Positions 33,719-41,694 of a DNA stretch of 64,000 bases are shown here, piece by piece. This DNA is from Streptomyces sp. NBC_01353. GTDB lineage: Bacteria > Actinomycetota > Actinomycetes > Streptomycetales > Streptomycetaceae. The DNA is taken from contig NZ_CP108352.1 in NCBI RefSeq assembly GCF_036237275.1, positions 3,224,001-3,288,000 on the forward strand. The letters are read 5' to 3'. The position numbers and the translations under genes were made by a program. The notes under the pieces are model-generated. The model was not told the origin of the DNA. It saw only the letters and a program-made list of their open reading frames with translations, and did no database searches. The stretch's first letter is position 1; each line of letters opens with the position of its first letter.

Positions 33719-36700
33719 ATGCGTTTCGGGGTTCTTGGTTCGTTGGGGGTGTGGACAGCCGATGGGCGGCCGGTCCGGGTCCCGGAACTCAAGGTCCGCG
33801 CTCTGCTGGCCGCCCTTCTGGTGCACCGGGGACGACCGGTCTCCGCCGACAGGCTGATCGACGACCTGTGGGGTACGAAGCTGCCGAACAACCCGGCCGG
33901 CGTACTGCAGAACAAGGTGTGGCAGCTGCGGCGCGCCCTCGAGGCCGCCGAGCCGGGCGGCCGGGACCTCGTGGTCTCGCTCTCGCCGGGATACCAACTG
34001 CGGGCCGGGCCCGACGCGGTGGACGCGGACCGGTTCCACGACCTCACGACACGGGCGCGGGCGACCGGCGACCCCCGGGGGCGAGCCGCCCTGTTGGCGG
34101 ACGCGCTGGCGGTGTGGCGCGGGCCCGCGTTCGCCGACTTCGCCGACGAGGAGTTCACCCGCGCCGCGCGGGACCTGCTGGAGGAACAGCGGCTGACCGC
34201 GCTGGAGGAGCAGGCCGAGGCGCGGCTGGAGCTGGGCGAGCATGCTCTGGTGGCCGACGAACTCGGTGACCTGGTCGCCCTGCACCCGCTGCGGGAACGG
34301 CTGCGCACCGCTCATGTACGCGCTCTCTACCTCGCGGGCCGCCAGAGCGCCGCGCTGAGCAGCTACACCGACCTGCGCGAGCGGCTGGCCGAGAGCCTGG
34401 GCCTGGACCCCAGCCCCGAACTCGCGGCTCTGCACCAGGCGATCCTCACCCAGGATCCGGCCCTGACCGCCGTCCCCTCTCCCGTCACCACCGCGGTCCG
34501 CCCGCCGACGAACGTGCCGGCCGCGCTCACCGGCCTGATCGGCCGGGCCGAGGCGATCGGCGAGCTCCGCTCGCTGCTCGACGCGAACAGGCTGGTGACG
34601 CTCACCGGCTCGGGCGGGGTCGGCAAGACCCAACTGGCGCTCGCGACCGCCGCGCAGGTCGGTGAGGTGTTCCCGGGCGGAGTGCGGCTGGCCGAGTTCG
34701 CCGCGCTCGACCCGGCCCCGGGGGCACGGGCACACGCCCCGGGCCGGCGGACCATGGCTTCGGCGACCGAGGTGCACGAGATCGTCGGCGCGGTCCTCGG
34801 AGTGCGGGACGACACGACTCCGAGCCCGGGGGCCGGGGGCGAGCCGCTCTCGCTGACCGCCCGTGTCGCCCACGCACTGGGCGACAGACCGACCCTGCTG
34901 ATCTTCGACAACTGCGAGCATGTGATCGAGCCGGTCGCCGAGCTGGCCGAGCTGTTGCTCAAAGCGGCTCCGGGCCTACGAATCCTGGCGACCAGTCAGA
35001 CACCGCTCGGAATCACCGGGGAGCACCTCCAGGAGGTACCCCCGCTGCGCCGGCCCGAGCCCAGGACCGAGCTCAGCCCCGCGGCCGTGCGCCGCTTCAG
35101 CGCGGTGGAGCTGTTCGTGGCGCGGGCCACCGCGGCGGCACCCCACTTCGTACTCGACGAGACCAACGTCGACGCGGTCGTCTCGATCTGCCGGCGCCTC
35201 GACGGCATTCCGCTCGCCCTGGAGATGGCCGCCACCCGGGTACGGGCACTGGGCGTACGCGAGCTGGCCGCGCGCCTCGACGACCGGTTCCACCTCCTCG
35301 CGGGGGGAACGCGCAGCGCCCCGGCCCGCCAGCGCACCCTGCGGGCGGTGATCGACTGGAGCTGGGAGCTGCTCGGCGCCCAGGAGCAGGCGGTGCTCGG
35401 GCGGCTGGCCGTGCACGCCGACGGCTGTACGCTCGGCGCCGCCGAAGAGATCTGCGCCGCTGAGGACGTGGACCGTACGGAAGTGCTCGACGTGCTCTCC
35501 CGGCTGGTGGACGCTTCGCTGGTGGTCATGACCGACGGCACGGACGGACCCCGGTACCAGCTGCTCGAATCGGTCACCGCCTACTGCGTCGAACGCCTCC
35601 GTGAGACGGGCGAGTTCGATGACGTCCGGCGCAGGCACCGCGATTACTACACCGGCCTGGCGGAGCAGGCCGAGCCGCATCTGCGGGGTCACGGCCAGCG
35701 GCAGTGGCTGCACCGCCTGGACGCCGAGACCGCGAATCTGCGGACGGCGCTGGACTGCGCGGTGCAGCTCGGCGACGCCGACTGCGCGCTGCGCCTCGCG
35801 AACGCGCTCAGCTGGTACTGGTACCTGCGCGGCCGGAACAACGAGGCCAAGCGGTCGCTGACCGCGGCGCTGTCGATCGGCGGCGCGCCGCTCGCCGCCA
35901 CAGCCAGGGCCACCGCCCTGCTGGGCGGCTTCAAGCTGGTGCTCGGCGGCATCGCCGACCCGGTGACGGAGTACCGCACCGCCCTGCAGCCGTACGAACA
36001 GGTCGACGACCCGCAGGGAAAGGCTCGTGCCCAGTGGTTCCTCGCATCCATGCTCTACGGCATCGGCGATCCGACGCCGAGCGAGAATCTGGTCCATCAG
36101 GCACTGACGACGTTCCGGTCACTCGGCGACCGGTGGGGCATGGCAGCGGCCCTGAACAGCCGGACCTTCCACGCGAACCTGAGGGGAGATTTCGCCGCGC
36201 TGCGGCGGGACGGTGAGCAGAGCCTCGAACTGTTCCGGGAACTGGGCGACCAGTGGGGGCAGCTTCAGGCCATGGTGCCGCTCGGGACGCTGGCCACCGT
36301 CATCGGCGACTACCAGCAGGCCGGGCGGTTGTACCGGGACGGACTGCGGATGGCCGAGGACCTGGGGCTCTGGCTCCACGTGTCCTTCCATCTCTCCAAT
36401 CTCGGCCGGGTCGCGCTGCTGACCGGTGACCTGCCGCAGGCCGACGAGTTCCACGAGCGCGCGAGACGGCTCGCTGCCGAGCAGTCGGACACGTTCGGGG
36501 AGCAGTTCGCCGAGATCGGGCTCGCCCTCGGGGCGCGCAGGGCGGGCAGGCTCGACGCGGCCGAGACGCATCTGTACCGCGTGGTCGACCTGCACCGTCG
36601 GATGGGCTACGAGCCGGCCAAGCCCTCGCTGATCCTGGCCGAGCTGGGGTTCGTCGCGGAGTGCCGCGGCGACGCGCAGGCAGCTCTGGCGCTCCAGCTC

Positions 36701-36997
36701 GACTGCTACGCCGCCGCCTGCGACGCGGGCGATCCACGGGCGGTCGCGCTGGCCCTGGAGGGTCTGGCCGGGGCGCAGTCCCTGGCCGGTCACCACGAGC
36801 ACGCCGCCCGGTTGCTGGGGGCGGCCACCGCGGCCAGGCAGTCCGTCCGGACACCGCTGCAGGCCGGTGAACGCTTCGATGTGGACCGCATCGCGACCCG
36901 GGTCAGGGACGCGCTGGGCGAGGCGCGCTACGACGCCGAGTTCGGGCGGGGCGGCGTACTGACGCCGGAAGAGCATCTGCGTAACCCGCTTCCTTGA
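33719..36997 (+). CDS. AfsR-like large SARP transcriptional activator
   Basis: A 1092-residue regulator. An OmpR-type winged helix (about 1-95: FGVLGSLGVWTADGRPV, LIDDLWG, LQNKVWQLRRAL) and a BTAD region (about 96-245) form the SARP part. An NB-ARC/AAA ATPase follows, with P-loop GSGGVGKTQL near 297 and LIFDNCEHV as Walker B. The C-terminal 450 residues are tetratricopeptide-like helices. SARPs activate clusters by binding direct repeats overlapping -35 boxes. The ATG has no Shine-Dalgarno, and TAGCGT ending 7 bases before it could be a -10 of a leaderless message. Likely the pathway-specific activator. Confidence 0.93.
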   Translation: MRFGVLGSLGVWTADGRPVRVPELKVRALLAALLVHRGRPVSADRLIDDLWGTKLPNNPAGVLQNKVWQLRRALEAAEPGGRDLVVSLSPGYQLRAGPDAVDADRFHDLTTRARATGDPRGRAALLADALAVWRGPAFADFADEEFTRAARDLLEEQRLTALEEQAEARLELGEHALVADELGDLVALHPLRERLRTAHVRALYLAGRQSAALSSYTDLRERLAESLGLDPSPELAALHQAILTQDPALTAVPSPVTTAVRPPTNVPAALTGLIGRAEAIGELRSLLDANRLVTLTGSGGVGKTQLALATAAQVGEVFPGGVRLAEFAALDPAPGARAHAPGRRTMASATEVHEIVGAVLGVRDDTTPSPGAGGEPLSLTARVAHALGDRPTLLIFDNCEHVIEPVAELAELLLKAAPGLRILATSQTPLGITGEHLQEVPPLRRPEPRTELSPAAVRRFSAVELFVARATAAAPHFVLDETNVDAVVSICRRLDGIPLALEMAATRVRALGVRELAARLDDRFHLLAGGTRSAPARQRTLRAVIDWSWELLGAQEQAVLGRLAVHADGCTLGAAEEICAAEDVDRTEVLDVLSRLVDASLVVMTDGTDGPRYQLLESVTAYCVERLRETGEFDDVRRRHRDYYTGLAEQAEPHLRGHGQRQWLHRLDAETANLRTALDCAVQLGDADCALRLANALSWYWYLRGRNNEAKRSLTAALSIGGAPLAATARATALLGGFKLVLGGIADPVTEYRTALQPYEQVDDPQGKARAQWFLASMLYGIGDPTPSENLVHQALTTFRSLGDRWGMAAALNSRTFHANLRGDFAALRRDGEQSLELFRELGDQWGQLQAMVPLGTLATVIGDYQQAGRLYRDGLRMAEDLGLWLHVSFHLSNLGRVALLTGDLPQADEFHERARRLAAEQSDTFGEQFAEIGLALGARRAGRLDAAETHLYRVVDLHRRMGYEPAKPSLILAELGFVAECRGDAQAALALQLDCYAAACDAGDPRAVALALEGLAGAQSLAGHHEHAARLLGAATAARQSVRTPLQAGERFDVDRIATRVRDALGEARYDAEFGRGGVLTPEEHLRNPLP

Positions 36998-37130
36998 TCT
37001 CTCTGGGCCCGCAAGCCGGAATGCATCTGTGACATGACAGACTCCAGCGAACTCGCGGCCAATGCGTTCCGGGTGCTCGATACATTGCTTTCGAGAGTGA
37101 CCGGATAAATATGCGCTCCGAGAGGACCCA

Positions 37131-38186
37131 GTGAAGGCTCTAGTGCTATCCGGCGGGACAGGGGCCCGGCTCCGGCCTTTCACCCATTCCACGCCGAAGC
37201 AGCTCCTTCCGATTGCCGGCAAGGCAGTTCTGGAACATGTGCTGAACAACATCCTGGACGCGGGCATCACCGATATCGGGATCATCGTCGGAGATCAGGC
37301 CGACAAGATCAGCGAGATAATCGGCGACGGCAGCCGGTTCGGTGTCCGCATCACCTATATACGCCAGACCCAGCCGCTGGGACTGGCCCACTGCGTGGTC
37401 ATCGCCCGCGAGTTCCTGGGCGAGGACGACTTCCTGATGTACCTCGGCGACAACATGCTGCCCGAGGGGATCGCCGAACTCACCCGGACGTTCGCGAGAG
37501 AGCGGCCGACCGCGCAGATCGCCGTGCAAAAGGTCCCCGACCCCAGCGCGTTCGGTGTCGCCGAAATCGATGCGACGGGAACCGTGCAGCGCCTGGTGGA
37601 GAAGCCGGCCGACCCCCGCAGTGATCTCGCCCTCATCGGCGTCTATTTCTTTACTCCGGCCATTCATGAGGCAGTCGCCGCCATCACGCCCAGTGCGCGC
37701 GGCGAACTGGAGATCACCGACGCAATTCAGTGGCTGGTGGCCCAGGACACCCTGGTCAAGGCTGTCGAATATCTCGGCTATTGGCAGGACACCGGGCAGG
37801 TCGACGCCGTCCTGGAATGCAATCGGCGAATGCTGGACGCAATCCGGTCCGAGCGCTCCGGCGAGGTCGACGGAGCGAGCCGGCTCACCGGCGAGGTCAT
37901 CGTCGAGTCGGGCGCGCGCGTGGTGCGTTCGACGATCGAGGGACCGGCGTTCATCGGCGTCGGCACGGTAGTGGAGGACAGCCACATCGGCCGGCACACC
38001 TCGATCGGCCGGAACTGCGCGCTGCGGGACACCCGGATCGCCGACTCCATCGTGCTCGACGGTGCGACGGTGTCGGGCCTGGACCACCTCAGCCGCTCCC
38101 TGATAGGCAAGTCGGCCTCGGTCCGTACCGCCGGACACCACCACCTGGTGGTCGGGGACGACTCCGTGGTGGAGGTAGCACAATGA
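37131..38186 (+). CDS. rmlA: Glucose-1-phosphate thymidylyltransferase (StrD-type, long form)
   Basis: A 351-residue nucleotidyltransferase. The N-terminal active-site loop reads LVLSGGTGARLRPFTHSTPKQ, followed by MYLGDNMLPEG and LVEKPADPRSD. The C-terminal about 100 residues form hexapeptide-like repeats (VVEDSHIGRHTSIGRNC), the left-handed helix of the long StrD/RmlA-long class. It makes dTDP-glucose from glucose-1-phosphate and dTTP, the entry step of the deoxysugar branch. GTG start with GAGAGGA upstream; the stop overlaps the next ATG (ATGA). First gene of block C. Confidence 0.95.
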   Translation: MKALVLSGGTGARLRPFTHSTPKQLLPIAGKAVLEHVLNNILDAGITDIGIIVGDQADKISEIIGDGSRFGVRITYIRQTQPLGLAHCVVIAREFLGEDDFLMYLGDNMLPEGIAELTRTFARERPTAQIAVQKVPDPSAFGVAEIDATGTVQRLVEKPADPRSDLALIGVYFFTPAIHEAVAAITPSARGELEITDAIQWLVAQDTLVKAVEYLGYWQDTGQVDAVLECNRRMLDAIRSERSGEVDGASRLTGEVIVESGARVVRSTIEGPAFIGVGTVVEDSHIGRHTSIGRNCALRDTRIADSIVLDGATVSGLDHLSRSLIGKSASVRTAGHHHLVVGDDSVVEVAQ

Positions 38187-39163
38187 AGATCCTGGTCACC
38201 GGTGGCGCCGGTTTCATCGGCTCCCACTACGTGCGCACCCTGCTCGACGGCGGTTATCCGGGGATGGAGAACCCCGACGTCACCGTCCTCGACAAGTTGA
38301 CCTACTCGGGCAACCGCGACAACCTGCCGTTCCGCGCCGCGAATCTGGAATTCGTCGAGGGCGACATCTGCGACGCCGCGCTGGTGCGCGAGCTGTTGCC
38401 GGGACACGACGCCCTGGTGCACTTCGCCGCCGAGTCGCACGTCGACCGCTCGATCGACGCCGCGGGAGTCTTCTTCCGTACGAACGTGCTCGGCACCCAG
38501 GTCCTGCTGGAGGCCGCCGTGGACAGCGGGGTCGAGCGGGTGGTGCACGTCTCGACCGACGAGGTGTACGGGTCGATCGCCGAGGGCGCGTGGACCGAGG
38601 ACTGGCCGCTGGCCCCCAACTCGCCGTACGCCGCCTCCAAGGCCGCGTCCGACATGGTGGCGCGCTCGTACGCCCGGACCCACGGACTCGACGTCTCGGT
38701 CACGCGCTGCTCCAACAACTACGGCCCGTACCAGCACATCGAGAAGCTCATTCCGCTGTTCACCACCCGGCTTCTGGAGGGCAAGCAGGTCCCCCTCTAC
38801 GGAGACGGACACAACATCCGCGAGTGGCTGCACGTCGACGACCACTGCCGCGCCCTTCAGCTCGTTCTCACCAAGGGCAGGGCGGGCGAGATCTACAACG
38901 TCGCCGGCGGCACGGAGCTCCCCAACACCGCCATCACCGAACGCCTGCTGGCGCTGTGCGGTGCGGACTCCTCGTCGATCCGCCTGGTGGCCGACCGGCT
39001 GGGGCACGACGACCGCTACGCGCTGGACGACACCAAGATCCGCGAGGAGCTCGGCTACGAACCGAGGATCCCGTTCGACCGGGGACTGCACGACACCGTC
39101 GCCTGGTACCGGGACAACCCCGGCTGGTGGAAGGCGTCCGCACCCGAGATGGCCGCACGGTGA
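38183..39163 (+). CDS. rmlB: dTDP-glucose 4,6-dehydratase
   Basis: A 326-residue extended short-chain dehydrogenase. NAD site VTGGAGFIGSHYVRTL; HFAAESHVDRSID; catalytic STDEVYG and YAASKAASD (Tyr and Lys of YxxxK); SNNYGPYQHIEKLIP. It converts dTDP-glucose to dTDP-4-keto-6-deoxyglucose. Length and motifs are normal. It overlaps rmlA by 4 bases at its start and the 2,3-dehydratase by 4 bases at its end, so all three are translationally coupled. Confidence 0.96.
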   Translation: MKILVTGGAGFIGSHYVRTLLDGGYPGMENPDVTVLDKLTYSGNRDNLPFRAANLEFVEGDICDAALVRELLPGHDALVHFAAESHVDRSIDAAGVFFRTNVLGTQVLLEAAVDSGVERVVHVSTDEVYGSIAEGAWTEDWPLAPNSPYAASKAASDMVARSYARTHGLDVSVTRCSNNYGPYQHIEKLIPLFTTRLLEGKQVPLYGDGHNIREWLHVDDHCRALQLVLTKGRAGEIYNVAGGTELPNTAITERLLALCGADSSSIRLVADRLGHDDRYALDDTKIREELGYEPRIPFDRGLHDTVAWYRDNPGWWKASAPEMAAR

Positions 39164-40602
39164 CCGCGCCGCTCTCCCCCGCGACGCCGCCGTACGATCC
39201 GGCCGGCCGGCAGTGGCTCCAACGCCGCGAGGACGCGGGGCAGGCCGACCGGATGGCGCTGTCCGCCCGTACGCTGCGGGGCAGTGGGATGCCCACCGAG
39301 AGCGTCACCGACTGGCTCGCCGCGCGTGCCGCCGCGAACCGCTTCCGGGTCGACCGGATCCCGTTCGACGAACTCGACGGCTGGTCGTTCGAGGAGGTCA
39401 CCGGGAACCTGGTGCACCGCAGCGGACGGTTCTTCTCCGTCGAGGGACTGCATGTGACACACGCGGACGGCCCCTTCCCCGAGTGGCAGCAGCCGATCAT
39501 CAACCAGCCGGAAGTCGGCATCCTCGGCATCCTGGCCAAGGAATTCGACGGCGTACTGCACTTCCTCATGCAGGCCAAGATGGAACCCGGAAACCCCAAT
39601 CTGCTGCAGCTGTCCCCGACGGTCCAGGCCACCCGCAGCAACTACACCAAGGTCCACCAGGGCGCGGACGTGAAGTACCTCGACTACTTCCTGCCGCCCG
39701 GAGCGGGGGGTCGGCCGGTCCGGGTGCTCGCCGACGTACTCCAGTCCGAGCACGGCGCCTGGTTCCTCCAGAAGTCCAACCGCAACATGATCGTCGAGAC
39801 GCGGGAAGACGTGGCGCTGGAAGACGACTTCTGCTGGCTCACCCTGGGGCAACTCGGTGAACTGCTGCGCCGCGACAACACCGTCAACATGGACGCCCGG
39901 ACCGTCCTGGCCTGCGCTCCCCTCACCCACGCCGAGGACGGCTTCGCACTCCATTCGGACACCCAACTGCGCTCCTGGATCACCTCGGAACGCTCCCGGC
40001 ACGACGTACGGGTGCACCGCATCCCCCTCGCCCAGGTGAGGGACTGGACCCGAGGCGACGCCACCGTCGACCACGCGCCGGAGCGGTACTTCCGGTTGAT
40101 GGCGGTGGCGGTGCAGGCGGAGAACCGGGAGGTCACGAGCTGGACGCAGCCGCTGATCGAGCCTGTCGGGCTCGGTGTCACCGCGTTCGTGACCCGCACC
40201 TTCGGCGGGGTGCCGCACGTGCTGGTCCACGCCCGGTGCGAAGGCGGGTTCCTGGACACCGTCGAGCTGGCTCCGACCGTCCAGCACACGCCGGAGAACT
40301 ACAGTCATCTGAGTGGTCCGGACCGCCCGCCCTTCCTCGATTTCGTACGCGGTGCCTCCCGGGACCGGGTGCGTTACGAGGCGGTGCACTCGGAGGAGGG
40401 CGGCCGTTTCTACCACGCCGAGAGCCGGTATCTGATCGTCGAGGCCGACGAGGACGAGGCTCCCGCGCAGCCGCCGCCCGGATATCTCTGGGCCACCCCC
40501 GGCCAGCTCAACTCCCTTGTGCGGCACGGACATTACGTCAACGTGCAGGCGCGCTCCCTGCTCGCCTGCCTCAACACCGCCGCGGCGACTCTCGACCGTT
40601 AG
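39160..40602 (+). CDS. NDP-hexose 2,3-dehydratase
   Basis: A 480-residue protein made of two homologous halves, as is usual for this family. Each half has the W-x-Q-P-(I/L)-I segment (EWQQPIINQPEVG and SWTQPLIEPVGLG). Each also has a LQLSPTVQATRSNY or VELAPTVQHTPENY strand. It removes the C2 hydroxyl of dTDP-4-keto-6-deoxyglucose, giving the 3,4-diketo intermediate that the block B 3-ketoreductase would then reduce. The GTG start overlaps the rmlB stop. It commits the sugar to a 2,6-dideoxyhexose. Confidence 0.94.
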   Translation: MTAPLSPATPPYDPAGRQWLQRREDAGQADRMALSARTLRGSGMPTESVTDWLAARAAANRFRVDRIPFDELDGWSFEEVTGNLVHRSGRFFSVEGLHVTHADGPFPEWQQPIINQPEVGILGILAKEFDGVLHFLMQAKMEPGNPNLLQLSPTVQATRSNYTKVHQGADVKYLDYFLPPGAGGRPVRVLADVLQSEHGAWFLQKSNRNMIVETREDVALEDDFCWLTLGQLGELLRRDNTVNMDARTVLACAPLTHAEDGFALHSDTQLRSWITSERSRHDVRVHRIPLAQVRDWTRGDATVDHAPERYFRLMAVAVQAENREVTSWTQPLIEPVGLGVTAFVTRTFGGVPHVLVHARCEGGFLDTVELAPTVQHTPENYSHLSGPDRPPFLDFVRGASRDRVRYEAVHSEEGGRFYHAESRYLIVEADEDEAPAQPPPGYLWATPGQLNSLVRHGHYVNVQARSLLACLNTAAATLDR

Positions 40603-40610
40603 GAATATCC

Positions 40611-41573
40611 ATGGCAGCGAGTACCCAGGTCCCGCCCGCGTCCGGAGTGCTCCGGCGGATCGGCGTCTTCGCCCGACTGGTCAAGTTCCAGTTCGTCATC
40701 GACTTCTTCCTTGCCCTCGTCATCGTGTGGACGGGAATGGAGCCCGAGACCCGGCTCGACGGCCACGTCCTGCTGACCGTCCTGCTCTTCGCGCTGGGCA
40801 AGGTCGGCGTGCTCTCCGCGGTGATGACGCTGGACGACGTCACCGGGATCAAGGACGGCAGTGACAGCGCGAACTACCTCGCCGACGACAACACGGAGCT
40901 GCGGCCGCTGAAGCGCAAGCCCCTGCTCACCGGCGACCTGACTGTTCAGCAGGCCCAGCGCTTCGGGCAGCTGAGCCTGGCCTGGGGGGCCGCGTGGTGG
41001 CTGGTGGCCGTATGGCAGGCGCCGCACACGCCCGTGTGGGCGCTCGTCGTGGCCGCCCTGCTGCTGGTCTTCAGCGTGCAGTATTCGTGGGGCCTCAAGC
41101 TCAGCTACATCGGGCTGGGGGAGCTGCTGCTGCTCTTCTCCGCCTCGGCGTTCGTGCTCGCTCCGTACGGCATCACGGTCGGCGAACTTCCGGCGCTCAT
41201 CCTGGTCGAGGCGCTGCTCTTCGGATTCGGCCAGCTGCTGATAGCCGGCTACTCCAACACCAAGGACATCAGCGGTGACGCGGCGGTCGGCCGCCGCACC
41301 GTCGCCGTCCTCACGTCGGAGCGCGGCAACAAGATCTTCCTGGGCATCCTGACGGCGTTGAACCTGCTGGTGATCGTCGTGCCGTCGGCGCTGGGCTGGA
41401 TCCCCTGGTGGTTCGCGGCGGCGCTGCTGCCGCTCATCGCCGTACGGCTGAACCAGTACGGGTCGTTCCTCCAGAACGGTCACGCGCTGCTGGCGCGCAG
41501 TCGCGGGGTCCTGGCCTTCCGCGTCACCGTCGTCTGCACCGTGGCCTTCAACGTGATCCACTTCGGCTTCTGA
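40611..41573 (+). CDS. UbiA-family aromatic prenyltransferase
   Basis: A 320-residue integral membrane protein with 8-9 hydrophobic helices. Two aspartate motifs coordinate magnesium and diphosphate in this superfamily: DDVTGIKDGSD at 75-85 and YSNTKDISGDAAVGRR at 214-229. It transfers a polyprenyl group from its diphosphate to an aromatic ring or similar acceptor. It lies 8 bp after the 2,3-dehydratase gene with AGGAATATCC before the ATG. Together with the cluster's own MEP genes and polyprenyl synthase it points to a prenylated aromatic product. Acceptor unknown. Confidence 0.9.
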   Translation: MAASTQVPPASGVLRRIGVFARLVKFQFVIDFFLALVIVWTGMEPETRLDGHVLLTVLLFALGKVGVLSAVMTLDDVTGIKDGSDSANYLADDNTELRPLKRKPLLTGDLTVQQAQRFGQLSLAWGAAWWLVAVWQAPHTPVWALVVAALLLVFSVQYSWGLKLSYIGLGELLLLFSASAFVLAPYGITVGELPALILVEALLFGFGQLLIAGYSNTKDISGDAAVGRRTVAVLTSERGNKIFLGILTALNLLVIVVPSALGWIPWWFAAALLPLIAVRLNQYGSFLQNGHALLARSRGVLAFRVTVVCTVAFNVIHFGF

Positions 41574-41602
41574 CCGGCGGCTCGTCCGCCCGGTGAACAC
41601 CG

Positions 41603-41633
41603 TGGGCCGACCCGCGACGTGCGGGTCGGCCCA
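41603..41633. terminator. Bidirectional terminator between UbiA and LuxR-type genes
   Basis: A 13-bp perfect stem (TGGGCCGACCCGC, 41603-41615, with 41621-41633) with loop GACGT lies between converging genes. Confidence 0.8.
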
Positions 41634-41694
41634 GGGTGTCGGCCCACCGTCGTGCGGCCTGGTCGGCGGCCTGGTCGACGGCCCAGTTGGCGGC

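Noticed and set aside
37034-37108. 24-codon open frame (MTDSSELAANAFRVLDTLLSR...) before rmlA
   Set aside because: No ribosome-binding site and it overlaps the likely rmlA promoter region; could be chance. Worth revisiting only if conserved.
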